From: Brachypterus glaber
Taxonomy: Eukaryota; Arthropoda; Insecta; Coleoptera; Kateretidae
Length of the DNA stretch: 64,000 nt
NCBI GenBank assembly: GCA_958510825.1
Contig: OY294044.1
Coordinates: 43,599,100 to 43,663,099, forward strand
Direction: 5' to 3'
Shown here: one piece after another, positions 51,035 to 60,986 of the stretch
Layout of the letters: each line of letters begins with the position of its first letter
Position numbering within the stretch: position 1 is the stretch's first letter
Program-made: the position numbers and the translations under genes
Notes under the pieces: generated by a model
The model's database searches: none
Told to the model about the DNA's origin: nothing
The model's input: only the letters and a program-made list of their open reading frames with translations

Positions 51035-52017
51035 TGTTCGAATCAGCCAGAAATCACAAAAGTCGTCCGCCATTTTGACCAAAATTTTTTAATATATGGC
51101 ACAGAAAACCCCCAGATACCGATTTTGGTTCGAATTGGCAATTAATGACACAAATCATCCGCCATGTTGATGCCGCCAATTTAATTTTTTTGTAATTATG
51201 ACAAAAAATTCGTAATCTACTACCCCGAAAAACCCCTGATACCGATTTTGGTTCGAATCGGCCAGAAATCACAAAAGTCGTCCGCCATATTGGCGCCGCC
51301 ATTTTGATTTTTTAATCTTAACAAAAAATTGGTAATCTATGACCCCGAAAACCCCCTGATACCGATTTTGATTCGAATCGGCCAGAAATTACAAAAGTCG
51401 TCCGCCATATTGGCGCCGCCATTTTGATTTTTTATTTTGACCAAAAATTCGTAATCTACGACCCCGAAAACCCCCTGATACCGATTTTGGTTCGAATCGG
51501 CCAGAAATTACAAAAGTCGTCCACCATATTGGCGCCGCCATTTTGATTTTATTAATTTTAACAAAAAATTCGTAACCTACGACCCCGAAAACCCCTGATA
51601 CCGATTTTGGTTCAAATCGGCCAGAAATCACAAAATCGTCCGCCATATTGGCGCCGCCATTTTGATTTTTTTAAATTTTGACAAAAAATTCGTAATCTAC
51701 GACCCCGAAAACCCCCTGATACCGATTTTGGTTCGAATCGGCCAGAAATCACTAAAGTCGTCCGCCATATTGGCGCCGCCATTTTGATTTTTTTAATTTT
51801 AACAAAAAATTCGTAATTCACGACTTCGAAAACCCCCTGATACCGATTTTCGTTAAAATCGGCCAGAAATCACAAAAGTCGTCCGCCATATTGGTGCCGC
51901 CATTTTGATTTTTTTTAATTTTAACAATAAATTCGTAATTCACGACCCCGAAAACCCCCTGATACCGATTTTGGTTCAAATCGGCCAGAAATCATAAAAG
52001 TCGTCCGCCATATTGGC
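51035..52017. repeat. Satellite array 1 (about 120-bp unit)
   Basis: About eight to nine units, each with CAAAAGTCGTCCGCCATATT, GGCGCCGCCATTTTGATTTT, ACCCCGAAAACCCCCTGATA and CCGATTTTGGTTCGAATCGG. The first two units are the most diverged. The unit is close to 40 codons, so minus-strand frames repeat a peptide (APIWRTTFVISGRFEPKS), but indels break it. I do not consider it coding. Confidence 0.93.
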
Positions 52018-52020
52018 TTA

Positions 52021-52995
52021 AAAATACCAAATAAAGGGCGACTTTGTGCGGCCATTCAGTGTAGGTGCGACCACGTAAGATCTATCGAATCCACACGAAA
52101 AAAAAAATTCTGGCGCCCCCGCCGTCGCCCCCATATCAAATAAACGTTATTAAAAATACCAAATAAAGGGCGATTTTGTGCGGCCATTCAGTGTATGTGC
52201 GGCCACGTAAAATCTATCGATTTCACACAAAAAAAAAAATTTGGCGCCCCTGCCGCCGCCCCTATATCAAATAAACGTTATTAAAAATACCAAATAAAGG
52301 GCAATTTTGTACGGCCATTTAGTGTAGGTGCGGCCACGTATTATCTATCGAATCCCCACAAAAAAAATTTTTGGCGCCCCCGCCGTCGCCCCCATATCAA
52401 ATAAACGTTATTAAAAATACCAAATAAAGGGCGACTTTGTGCGGCCATTCTGTGTAGGTGCGGCCACGTAAGATCTATCGATTCCACACAAAAAAAAAAA
52501 TTTGGCGCCCCTGCCGCCGCCCCTATATCAAATAAACGTTATTAAAAATACCAAATAAAGGGCGACTTTGTGCGGCCATTCAGTGTAGGTGCGACCACGT
52601 AAGAACTATCGAATCCACATGAAAAAAAAATTCTGGCGCCCCCGCCGTCGCCCCCATATCAAATAAACGTTTTTAAAAATACCAAATAAAGGGCGATTTT
52701 GTGCGGCCATTCAGTGTAGGTGCGGCCACGTAAGATCTATCGATTCCACACAAAAAAAAATTTTTGGCGCCCCTGCCGCCGCCCCCATATCAAATAAACG
52801 TTATTAAAAATACCAAATAAAGGGCGATTTTGTGCGGCCATTCAGTGTAGGTGCGGCCACGTAAGATCTATCGAATCCACACAAAAAAAATTTTTGGCGC
52901 CCCCGCCGTCGCCCCCATATCAAATAAATGTTATTAAAAATACCAAAAAAAGGGCGACTTTGTGCGACCATTCAGTGTAGGTGCGACTACGTTTA
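52021..52995. repeat. Satellite array 2 (131-bp unit, higher-order pattern)
   Basis: Units start at 52021, 52153, 52284, 52414, 52545, 52676, 52807 and 52937 (the last partial). Each has ATACCAAATAAAGGGCGA, CGGCCATTCAGTGTAGGTGC and a GC-rich GGCGCCCCYGCCGYCGCCCC box, then ATATCAAATAAACG. Odd units read CCCCCGCCGTCG and even units CCCCTGCCGCCG. Units 1 and 5 share TTCTGGCG and GCGACCACG, giving a four-unit (about 524 bp) higher-order period. Confidence 0.93.
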
Positions 52996-53039
52996 TATAA
53001 AAAATAATAAGGAATCAAGGGGAAGGGGAGTAAAAGGGG

Positions 53040-53235
53040 AGGTTATATTTTTTTGTTCGTATTTTTTATTATTAACAATAGAAGAAAAATTTAAATAAAA
53101 CTACAAAAAATATGTCATTATCATTTTTTGGTTATAACTTTTGTCATTACCTCTCTCTCCCCAAAATGTACCATAATGTTTCTGGACATAATCTATTTTA
53201 TAAGAAAGTATTCTCGCTCATTCGAGACGGCTCAC
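53040..53235. repeat. Inverted relative of 4570-4865
   Basis: TCTGGACATAATC and CATTCGAGACGGCT are the inverse of AGTTATGTCCAGA and AGCCGTCTCGAATAA at 4576-4630. Confidence 0.55.
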
Positions 53236-53601
53236 AGTAACCCAAAAGTCTTCAGTCGTAAATTTGACTATCTGGATTTGAAACCCATTTGTCAAAAATG
53301 AGAAACGCTAATCTCGATCATTTCAGACTAAACATATTGCTGCTCACCGTCGCCCTAATCAATATTTTATTTAAAAAAACATGACAACACCGCAAGGAGC
53401 CCAGGTTGCTTAAAATACCCAATACACGGAGCCTGCTTTGCCGATAGGTATGGTAATACACGTCAAAGGAGCTCAACCTAACCGCTACATGTATGGGATC
53501 CCGTCTTGTACTTTATGTGTATAGTGGTATACACGAAATATACACAAGGACTCCACCTTTCACTCTATGTATAACGGAGCTCACCTTAACCGCTATCTGA
53601 G

Positions 53602-53642
53602 TATATATATATATATTTATATATATATACATATATGTATAA
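53602..53642. repeat. AT dinucleotide tract
   Basis: Interrupted (TA)n run between two of the GAGCTC motif areas. Confidence 0.8.
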
Positions 53643-54226
53643 CAACATTAGCTTAGTATGTATTTTTTCCTGGTTGTATGAGGTTTTTGGACTATGCTGA
53701 CCTACTTAAATTAGTTTAAAGCTTAAAAATATATTTTTTGTAATAGAAGAAGCTAAACATTGCAGCAGGTGGTTGATAAAAAACCATTTATAATGCATTC
53801 TACAATTTCTAAAAAAAATTAAAATTAAAACGAATCCTTGTTATGGTAAAATAAACTTAACTTAGCTTAGCTTAAAACTTGTGTTAAAATACGCAGATTC
53901 CCATATCCTAAATAGGGTTAAACGCATAGGTTACAAGTATCACTTAGATTTTCAACCCTACATGTGCGGAGCTCACTTAAAGATAATAGTGTTAAGAATC
54001 CTTTTAGTCGCTCTCTAAATATTGTATACGTAGTAACACTAGAAGCAGGCCCGTAGTCGCTATGCATTTTACCGGATAATGCCCGTATATCCGAAACTAA
54101 GAATTTTTAGATACATGTTAATTAAAATTAAGTTTTTTAAATAAATTATGTTTTAAGCCACTATAATGGACCATTACATTACCCACGCAAAAGGTCAAGT
54201 AATTAATCTTTTGGAGACCATTGTAT

Positions 54227-54306
54227 TAGGGACACTAGATCTAGGTTAGTTAGCAAGGCGACAGGTCTGTCGCCTTGCTAACCTAAGACCTAGGTCTAGT
54301 GTCCCT
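54227..54306. repeat. 80-bp near-perfect palindrome
   Basis: The arms GGGACACTAGATCTAGGTTA.. and its inverse meet at CGACAG-GT-CTGTCG (54258-54271). There is almost no loop, and only an extra few bases (AAGAC) on the right. Confidence 0.9.
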
Positions 54307-54308
54307 AC

Positions 54309-54490
54309 ATTCCTATGTATTTTGAGGTGCTAAATCGAAATTTGAAGTCAGAAAAGCACATCATACGATTAGTTTTCGAGTATGAAAATAAAGTTTTTTG
54401 AGGTTATCTCCAAAACTAATTGAATAAGATGCTATTTTGACTCAAATTCGTATTCAGCACCTTAAAATACATCGTAATACAATAGAGACC
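54309..54490. repeat. Hairpin unit a
   Basis: TATGTATTTTGAGGTGCTAA at 54315 pairs with the inverse (TTCAGCACCTTAAAATACAT, 54453-54472). Related to the unit at 54700. Confidence 0.7.
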
Positions 54491-54699
54491 ATTGTATTCC
54501 AATGTATTTTGAAGTACTGAAAATACTTGTCCTTTTTTTGTGCAACTGTGTTAATAACAGTGAAATATTAAAAAAATACTCATAACTGAATTTATGTAAC
54601 AGTTGCTGATGATAGTTTTTTCAACCATTTTAAGAAAATTTGAAAATTTATATAAAACACAAAATCAAAAAAGTTGTATCTCCAATGGACCCAACTAGT

Positions 54700-54852
54700 C
54701 AATTTCTATGTATTTCGAGCCGCTGAATCAAAAAACATATCATATCATTGCGAAAAGTAGTTTTTTTGAGGTTATGTTGAGAATGAGAGCTAACTTTCAA
54801 ATTACGACCTCAGATTCGGATTCAACGGCTCAAAATACATAGGAATTGAGTA
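54700..54852. repeat. Hairpin unit b
   Basis: CAATTTCTATGTATTTCGAG..CGCTGAATC pairs with GATTCAACGGCTCAAAATAC..AATTGAG. It has the same layout as hairpin unit a. Confidence 0.7.
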
Positions 54853-55575
54853 GTCGAGTCTGTCGGAGATCCAAGTTTTTTAATTTTGTATGGCTGTGTT
54901 ATCTCTGTAACTAGAAGTTCGACCAAAAAAAGTTTTTTACGAAACATTTTTATTTTTTCGAGGAGAAATAAATAGCAGTAAAAAACATAAAGGTTTCTAT
55001 TTTAGTTGACCTTGAGATGACCTTGAAAATGTAAATATCCGTAAAAAATAAATACGCCATGTTTTCGCCCATTAAAATAAACAACTGTTTTAGTTTTTTT
55101 TTCTAAAATTCATAATATTCGAGATATTTGAAAGTCTCAGGTTAAAAAAAAACCGGTATAGGTATTTTGTATAAATATGTAACTAACGATGCCTATTTTC
55201 GTAGAATAATAATTTTTCCGGTAAATTGCATGCCACCCCGGGCCTGTGTAGCACTGTAGCAGTTTAATCTGTACATGAGGTTCCTCCCTTTAGCTACGTT
55301 TTCAATTTTCTTTGCGAGCAAGTCTATTTGTTTAGGGTTGAGAAACATTATTTCGAGTGTTTATAGAGGGTGAATATTCTTTTTTAGAGTGAATTGAAAA
55401 AACAATAAAAGCTGCTTCTCAGAGAGCATCAGAGAATGGAAATGATTAAGATTCGATGTTTAATTTAACTGATCAACTCTCATACATAAAAACATTTTAG
55501 ATTTTAAGCTTTCACGGCCATTAAGATATAAAGAACTTTCACTTTCGGGTTTAGACCGTGTTAATGGATTTTCAC

Positions 55576-55633
55576 TTTCCGACGTTTCGTCTCTTACTAC
55601 TAGAGACATCTTCAGGGATTAATCTGAAACTAA
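55576..55633 (-). ncRNA. Hammerhead-ribozyme-like motif, inverted 5' copy
   Basis: Same core as at 58205-58262, read on the minus strand: the CTGAAGA box at 55610-55616 and GAAA at about 55586-55589. Confidence 0.5.
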
Positions 55634-55921
55634 GTTTCGAATCAACTTGTGTCACTATTTATGACGAGTTGTGGTTATTCACCCGTGACGAGCTTTTTCC
55701 TATCAAAGACTTCCATATTGCAGGTAAGTGGTAACCAGTGTCCCGATTGATATTGTTAGGATGCTTGATGATTTCTATCGATTCCCGTATCTTCCTTGGC
55801 ATTTTTCTGTTTTCTGTTAATATTTGTTTTGTTTCAGACAAATTGATTTTATGACCTGTTTCATGTACATGTTCGGCTACTGCCGATAAGGAAATTTGTT
55901 TCTATCTTATATTGCGCTCAT

Positions 55922-56575
55922 GTGAAACTATTAAACAGTCTAACCTTCTTACGGCGGTGTCGTGACACTAAGGCAATTCCGAAGTGTTTACAAATATCTC
56001 ATCACGTTAAGACTATTGCTGCCAATCGAATATATCGTAGAGCAGGAGAAGCCCTGGTGCGAGAAAGGATAAATGAAGATAAAAGGAAGCTAGACAACGT
56101 ATCAGATCAACTGTACCGCTTGCATCAGAAACTGGGTAAGACAATTGATTTTGATTTATTTCATGTACTAGATACTATAACTTATGAACACGCTCATGCT
56201 ATTGGTGTTAAAGTCTCAGAAATCCAAAAGAAAAAGTTTTCTTCTTTGGATAGTAAAGAGAAACCTCCAGTAAATTCAAACACTGTTTTTAATTTGTCAA
56301 AGACAAACTTAACAGAATGTGAGATCTCTTTGCTGTCCAAAGGACATAACTTTGCCATTACACCTAGGACAGTACCAACAGACGAAATAATTTCTATAGT
56401 GGAGTCTTCCTTGTCTTCATTACCCCCGGTAGATGCAGAGATAGTACGTTATGAAACGGCTAAGATTCTAAAAAAGTCAAAACCACCTAAGTCTAACCTG
56501 ACAAGGGAGGAATATTTAGCTTTAAAGAATCTTAATCGTAATCGCCTGCTGATAAGGGTAATGCCACTGTGGTGA
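55922..56575 (+). pseudogene. Penelope ORF, N-terminal part, frameshifted
   Basis: About 217 residues upstream of the RT, with FLRRCRDTKAIPKCL near the start and a basic/helical region (YRRAGEALVRERINEDKRKL), as in the N-terminal part of Penelope polyproteins. It begins exactly at the junction with the inverted copy (55921/55922), so the true start is missing. A frameshift near 56540-56548 separates it from the RT: the downstream frame picks up ADKGNATVVMDKL from 56548. A single small indel would account for it. Confidence 0.85.
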
Positions 56576-58179
56576 TGGACAAACTTGACTATTTTAACAA
56601 AATAACGGAACTCATAGACAATGACACATACGAAAAACTCGAGACCGATCCTACTGGAAAATTTGAACGAAAAATCACACAATTACTTAAACAATCCTCC
56701 CTTACACCTCTTGAAATTTATAATCTAACCCCCCGAGACTCCCGCGTACCAAAATTATATGGTTTACCTAAAATTCACAAGGACGGTGCCCCTCTTAGAC
56801 CAATTGTCAGCACAATAGGTTCCCCTACGTATAAACTTGCCAAACACCTTGCCCAAATCTTAAATCAGTTAGTTGGAAAAACGAGGTCCTATGTAAAAAA
56901 TTTCACACACTTTGTACAAACCTTATCGACAGTGACCCTGGACCCCTCGGACATAATGGTTAGTTTCGACGTAGAATCTCTATTTACTAACGTTCCCGTT
57001 CCCGATACAATAAATATTATACGAGACCTACTTACAACTGGAAATCTTGACCCTAAGTTATGTAAATTATTTGAAGCTTGTCTGACATCTACATATTTTC
57101 TGATACAGGGAGAGTTCTATGAACAAGTGTCAGGCGCCGCAATGGGATCCCCATTATTACCCCCTGCGGCCAATGCTTTCATGGAATACTTCGAGAAAAA
57201 AGCTATTGAGTCATTTCCATTAAAACCTAAAATTTGGCGCAGATACGTAGACGATGTCTATGCTATTTGGCCCCATGGCATGGAAAGCCTTCAAGGTTTT
57301 CTAAATCACCTCAATTCCCAACATAAATCTATACGGTTTACGATGGAAATTGAGAACAACGGATCACTTCCCTTTTTGGACGTTTTGGTTTACAAAACGG
57401 AAAATGGCTCAATAGGACACTCGGTATACAGGAAGAAAACCCACACTGACAGATACCTAAACGCATTTTCACATCACCATCCCTCTCAAAAACGCTCGGT
57501 AGTTAATTCACTTGTTCATAGGGCTTTCATGATTTCAGACAAGAATTCCCTAGACACAGAACTCTTTAAACTAACCAAAGCCTTGACCATGAACGGTTAT
57601 ACCAAAAAAGACATTAATAAGACCATATACAAATACAGAAATCCCAGACCCAAACAACAGGACAATAGTGACAATGACAGACAGACACAAGTTATACTTC
57701 CCTATGTAAGCGGTATCACGGATAAAATAGGTAAACTTTTGAAAAAGTCAAATATTAAGCCTATATTTCGGTCCAACCAAAAATTAGGTCAATGTTTGAC
57801 TTCAACAAAAGACAAAATACCCCTGAGTTCAGAAGGCGTATATAAAATACCCTGCTCCTGTGGTACGGTTTACATAGGTGAAACTAAGAGAAAAATTTCT
57901 ACAAGACTTCAAGAGCATGAGCGCAATATAAGAAAGAAACAAATTTCCTTATCGGCAGTAGCCGAACATCTACATGAAACAGGTCATAAAATCAATTTGT
58001 CTGAAACAAAACAAATATTAACAGAAAACAGAAAAATGCCAAGGAAGATACGGGAATCGATAGAAATCATCCAGCATCCTAACAATATCAATCGGGACAC
58101 TGGTTACCACTTACCTGCAATATGGAAGTCTTTGATAGGAAAAAGCTCGTCACGGGTGAATAACCACAACTCGTCATAA
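56548..58179 (+). CDS. Penelope-like reverse transcriptase with GIY-YIG endonuclease
   Basis: An open frame of about 540 residues. RT motifs in order: ADKGNATVV, RVPKLYGLPKIHK, LRPIVSTIGSPTY, MVSFDVESLFTNVP (catalytic aspartate), AAMGSPLLPPAAN, and RRYVDDVYAIW with the YVDD catalytic pair at 57244-57255, then LPFLDVLV. The C-terminal GIY-YIG nuclease begins at GVYKIPCSCGTVYIGETKR (from 57835, about residue 423 counting from 56569), with the arginine of RLQEHERN. This nuclease nicks target DNA to prime reverse transcription. The usual first methionine is unclear because the upstream part is frameshifted; ATG at 56575 is the first in this frame. The stop is TAA at 58177-58179. Confidence 0.92.
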   Translation, partial: ADKGNATVVMDKLDYFNKITELIDNDTYEKLETDPTGKFERKITQLLKQSSLTPLEIYNLTPRDSRVPKLYGLPKIHKDGAPLRPIVSTIGSPTYKLAKHLAQILNQLVGKTRSYVKNFTHFVQTLSTVTLDPSDIMVSFDVESLFTNVPVPDTINIIRDLLTTGNLDPKLCKLFEACLTSTYFLIQGEFYEQVSGAAMGSPLLPPAANAFMEYFEKKAIESFPLKPKIWRRYVDDVYAIWPHGMESLQGFLNHLNSQHKSIRFTMEIENNGSLPFLDVLVYKTENGSIGHSVYRKKTHTDRYLNAFSHHHPSQKRSVVNSLVHRAFMISDKNSLDTELFKLTKALTMNGYTKKDINKTIYKYRNPRPKQQDNSDNDRQTQVILPYVSGITDKIGKLLKKSNIKPIFRSNQKLGQCLTSTKDKIPLSSEGVYKIPCSCGTVYIGETKRKISTRLQEHERNIRKKQISLSAVAEHLHETGHKINLSETKQILTENRKMPRKIRESIEIIQHPNNINRDTGYHLPAIWKSLIGKSSSRVNNHNSS

Positions 58180-58204
58180 ATAGTGACACAAGTTGATTCG
58201 AAAC

Positions 58205-58262
58205 TTAGTTTCAGATTAATCCCTGAAGATGTCTCTAGTAGTAAGAGACGAAACGTCGGAAA
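58205..58262 (+). ncRNA. Hammerhead-ribozyme-like motif, 3' copy
   Basis: CTGAAGA (58223-58229) matches the conserved CUGANGA box. A GTCTCT..AGAGAC stem follows, then GAAA (58250-58253) and CGTC. An extra T after the box departs from the canonical core, so cleavage activity is uncertain. Penelope-like elements are known to carry such ribozymes. Confidence 0.55.
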
Positions 58263-58599
58263 GTGAAAATCCATTAACACGGTCTAAACCCGAAAGTGAA
58301 AGTTCTTTATATAAAAACATTTTTTCAGATTGGAAAATTAGGCCTCGTCTTGAGATAGTGTATTAAAGGACAAGTTACATAAGACGCTATTAGGGCGCAC
58401 GTGGCCATGTTTGGAAAACGAGACTCGAAGCGGGTAGTTTTCTGATAGACGAGTGGGCAAAATGTCTTAGTAAAGATTTCTTTATACTATTTTATCTATT
58501 TGCGCGTTTTATTTAGCTTACTTTAGTTTTGAATAATTTAAATACGACTGATTTGGAAAATTTAATGTATTTATATTGGTAACAATGACACTTTTTAAA

Positions 58600-59060
58600 A
58601 TTAATAATTTGTTGCTTTCCCATTTTGAAAATTTTCAAAATTTTGGGAAAGCCTTGTAATTTTTTCGATAAATTGTATTTTTTTGAGTATTTTTGCGTTT
58701 TATAACATTTTATGTCGATATACATCCATTTCGAGCAAAACAAAAACAATTGTCGGTCGGTCGATCGATCGTTCTTTCCGGGAAATTTTGTAAGCACGAT
58801 AACTTAACCCCTTTCGCTCCAGCCGGTTTTTCAAGGTACAGGTCCCCACACCAGATTAAAATGTATATGGAGATCCCCTAAACATATATCCAACTGTGGA
58901 TATTGTGGTATATTTTGCTATACCTACAAATATCCATACGTGGATACAATAGAGCGGCAGGGGTTAAGAACGATTTAAGCTATGCTAGAGACTTGAAATT
59001 TGGCCTGTAGGCATGTTACCAAAATTTTTCGCTCGGGATTGTTTTTGGTGAACATTGGTA
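58600..59060. repeat. GTCGGTCG-bearing repeat, copy 1
   Basis: Aligns with 61430-61730 throughout: GCTTTCC..TTTTGAAAATTTTCAAAA, TTTCGAGCAAAA, a GTCG/GATC tract, TTGTAAGCACGATAACTTAA, TAGAGACTTGAAATTTGGC and CGCTCGGGATTGTTTTTGGT. It is interrupted by the MITE at 58808-58963. Confidence 0.85.
58808..58963. mobile_element. 156-bp piggyBac-like MITE
   Basis: Flanked by TTAA (58804-58807 and 58964-58967). The ends are CCCCTTTCGCTC and GAGCGGCAGGGG. The empty site is visible in the sister repeat at about 61633 (ACTTAAGTACG). Inside are two TATCCA..TGGATA palindromes. Confidence 0.88.
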
Positions 59061-59149
59061 TGCAGCAAGGGGGGAAAATGGCGGAACATACATTTTTTTT
59101 ACAAAAAAAAAATGAAAATTGCTATACACGGTTTTTAGTAAGAACTGTA

Positions 59150-59850
59150 CATAACTTCAGAGTTTAATTCCTTACCCAAAAATAAGAAAAAAAGTTCCTA
59201 TATGTCCTAAAACGCCTCTTCAAATGGGGTTCCTAAAATTCAATTTTTATTTAATAGCTGAGAGACCCTTTGTGTTATAGCAACGAGGCATTGCATGTGA
59301 TCTCTAATAAGGCCTATCAGCCAATGGTATTTGCATGTAGTTATGTTGATCAGGGGCTTCCATAGAACTTTAAAATAAAATACTAAAATGTTGAAAACCA
59401 AAATTTCAATAAGGCGTGGGTGAATGTAGATTCAAAACTAAGAAAAAACTTCATATACAGGTACTTCCATAAATCTATCTCAGGGGAGTTACGGTCTCCT
59501 AAATACACTCCATTTAGTATTTAGTTTTTTGTCCTCAAAACGAAAAAGTTTCACTTTCAAATTACTTTTTCTCGAAAACGGTTTATGTTACGGTATTACA
59601 ACATAGTGCCTTTTTAATGTGTTTACCTAAGGAGTCCTATTGTGATAATAAATTCACAAAAAAGTTACACAGAAAAAAGTTTGGGGCAAAAAAGTGTTAA
59701 GGCCCTCCCATTTGCTATAACACAAAGGGTTCCTGAGATATTAAATAAAAATAAAATTTTTGGAACCCCTTTTGAAGGGGCGTAGAATATATGTTTATAG
59801 AAACTTTTTTTATTATTTTTGGATAAGGAATTAAATGCAGAAAATATGAC
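59150..59850. mobile_element. Foldback element A
   Basis: The left arm (TAATTCCTTACCCAAAAATAA at 59165, CCCTTTGTGTTATAGCAAC, ...) pairs with the right arm (59530-59840; GCTATAACACAAAGGGTTCC, TTTTTGGATAAGGAATTAAA). The centre is near 59510. Confidence 0.8.
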
Positions 59851-60890
59851 AAAAAGTTCCTATAAACATGTCTAAAAATGGGTCATAATGAAGCTACGCC
59901 CCTTTAAAAGTGGCTAAAAAATCAGTTTTTATTTAATAACTCAGGAACCCTTTCAGATATAGCAACGAGGTTTTGCATGTGAACTAATCTTAATAAGGGT
60001 TATTCGTATGTTAGTTTTATGTACTTATTTTAACCAGAGGTGTGCGAACCCCCCCCCCCCTCAACTTTTTTGTTATTTTATTTTTGGTATATGATTTCTC
60101 AGGTCAAAATACATAAAAAAAGTTACTCTTTTTGTAACACTGTAGGACTAACGGTTTTCGAGTAAAATTAATTTAAAGATGAAATTTCGCAGTTCGAGGA
60201 CGAAAAATTAAGTATTAAAATTTTGAAAACCTAAATTTTAATGATGCAAATTAAAAACTAAGAAAAAAAAACATATACAGGTACTTCCCAAAATCAATCC
60301 TAAGGAAGATTTGGTCTCGTAAAAATGCACAATTTTTAAAGGGCCATAGTATATTTAAAAGCGATTTTTCGACATACATGTATGGAAACTTTTTTTCTTA
60401 GTTTTCGATATAAAATAATCCTACATTATTAAAATTTTGGTTTTCAGCGTTATAGTACCGTGAAATTTCACCTTCAAATTATTTTTTCTCGAAAACGGTT
60501 AGTCCTACAGTGTTACAATAAGAGTACCTTTTTTATGTATTTGGACCTGAAGAATCATATACCAAAAATAAAATCACAAAAAAGTTACACAGAAAAAAAT
60601 TTGGGACAAAAAACTGATAAGGCCCCCCTGTTTCGCACGCCCCTGTTTAAAATAAGTACATGAAAATAACATACGAAGATGGGCCTTTTAAGATTAGTTT
60701 ACGTGCTGTTATATCTTAAAGGGTTTCTGAGTTATTAAATAAAAACCGAATTTTTTAGCCACTTTCAAAAGGGCCTAGGTCCTCTACGACGCATTTTTAG
60801 ACATATTTTTATAGGAACTTTTTGTCGTATTTTCTGATATGGAATCACCCATTAAAATTTCGGACCCTATTTCAAATACACCGTGTATAA
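59850..60890. mobile_element. Foldback element B, adjacent relative of A
   Basis: The left arm (59850-60330) and right arm (60360-60890) pair through TTTGGTATATGATT with AATCATATACCAAA, AACACTGTAGGACTAACGG and its inverse, and GGGGCGTAGC-type ends. Its arms are related to those of A and to 3410-3592. A C12 run lies at 60049-60060 in the left arm. Confidence 0.8.
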
Positions 60891-60968
60891 TGGAATGCAT
60901 AGCATTACATATCTTCACGGCTTGTTTTTATTCACTTTTTAAAAGTTTTTTTTTTCTAACCTAGGGCA

Positions 60969-60986
60969 GAAAAGAGCTCTTTTCTA
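60969..60986. repeat. 18-bp perfect palindrome
   Basis: AGAAAAGAGCTCTTTTCT, flanked by CTAACCTAGGGC on the left and AACCTG on the right. Confidence 0.8.

Larger units (their letters stand above)
49001..53960 (+). mobile_element. Possible large DNA transposon with GAGCTC subterminal repeats
   Basis: The left side carries AAGGTGAGCTCC, AAAGTGGGCTCC, AAGTTGGGCTCC (twice) and AAGTTGAGCTCC. The right side carries inverse forms: GGAGCTCAACC, GGAGCTCACCTTAACC, GGAGCCTGCTTTGCC and GGAGCTCACTTAAAG. Inverted motif clusters around a 5-kb block suggest subterminal binding sites. A candidate start exon lies at 49957. The interior also holds a Tc1-type scrap and two satellites, so it is composite. Exact ends are not defined, because the left end falls in the gap. 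Confidence 0.4.
54056..55246. mobile_element. 1.2-kb TIR element with internal hairpins
   Basis: The ends CAGGCCCG..GCATTTTACCGG (54056-54092) and the inverse CCGGTAAATTGCATG..CGGGCCTG (55218-55246) form TIRs of about 32 bp, hAT-like in look. No target duplication is clear. Inside are a near-perfect palindrome and two related hairpins, listed below, and no transposase. Confidence 0.65.
55526..58312 (+). mobile_element. Penelope-like element with inverted partial copy
   Basis: The plus-strand element runs from its truncated 5' ORF at 55922 to 58312. It is preceded by an inverted copy of its own last 395 bases (55526-55921 is the reverse complement of 57918-58312, nearly identical). Such partial inverted copies are characteristic of Penelope-like elements. 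The coding part has a reverse transcriptase followed by a GIY-YIG endonuclease. Both terminal copies carry a hammerhead-like motif. It looks recent: apart from one frameshift the RT frame is open. Confidence 0.93.

Noticed and set aside
51035..52995. CRISPR-like array
   Set aside because: Units are contiguous satellites with no unique spacers, in a eukaryotic context.
55659..55841. Separate short gene on the minus strand
   Set aside because: It is the inverted copy of the Penelope C-terminus, not an independent gene.
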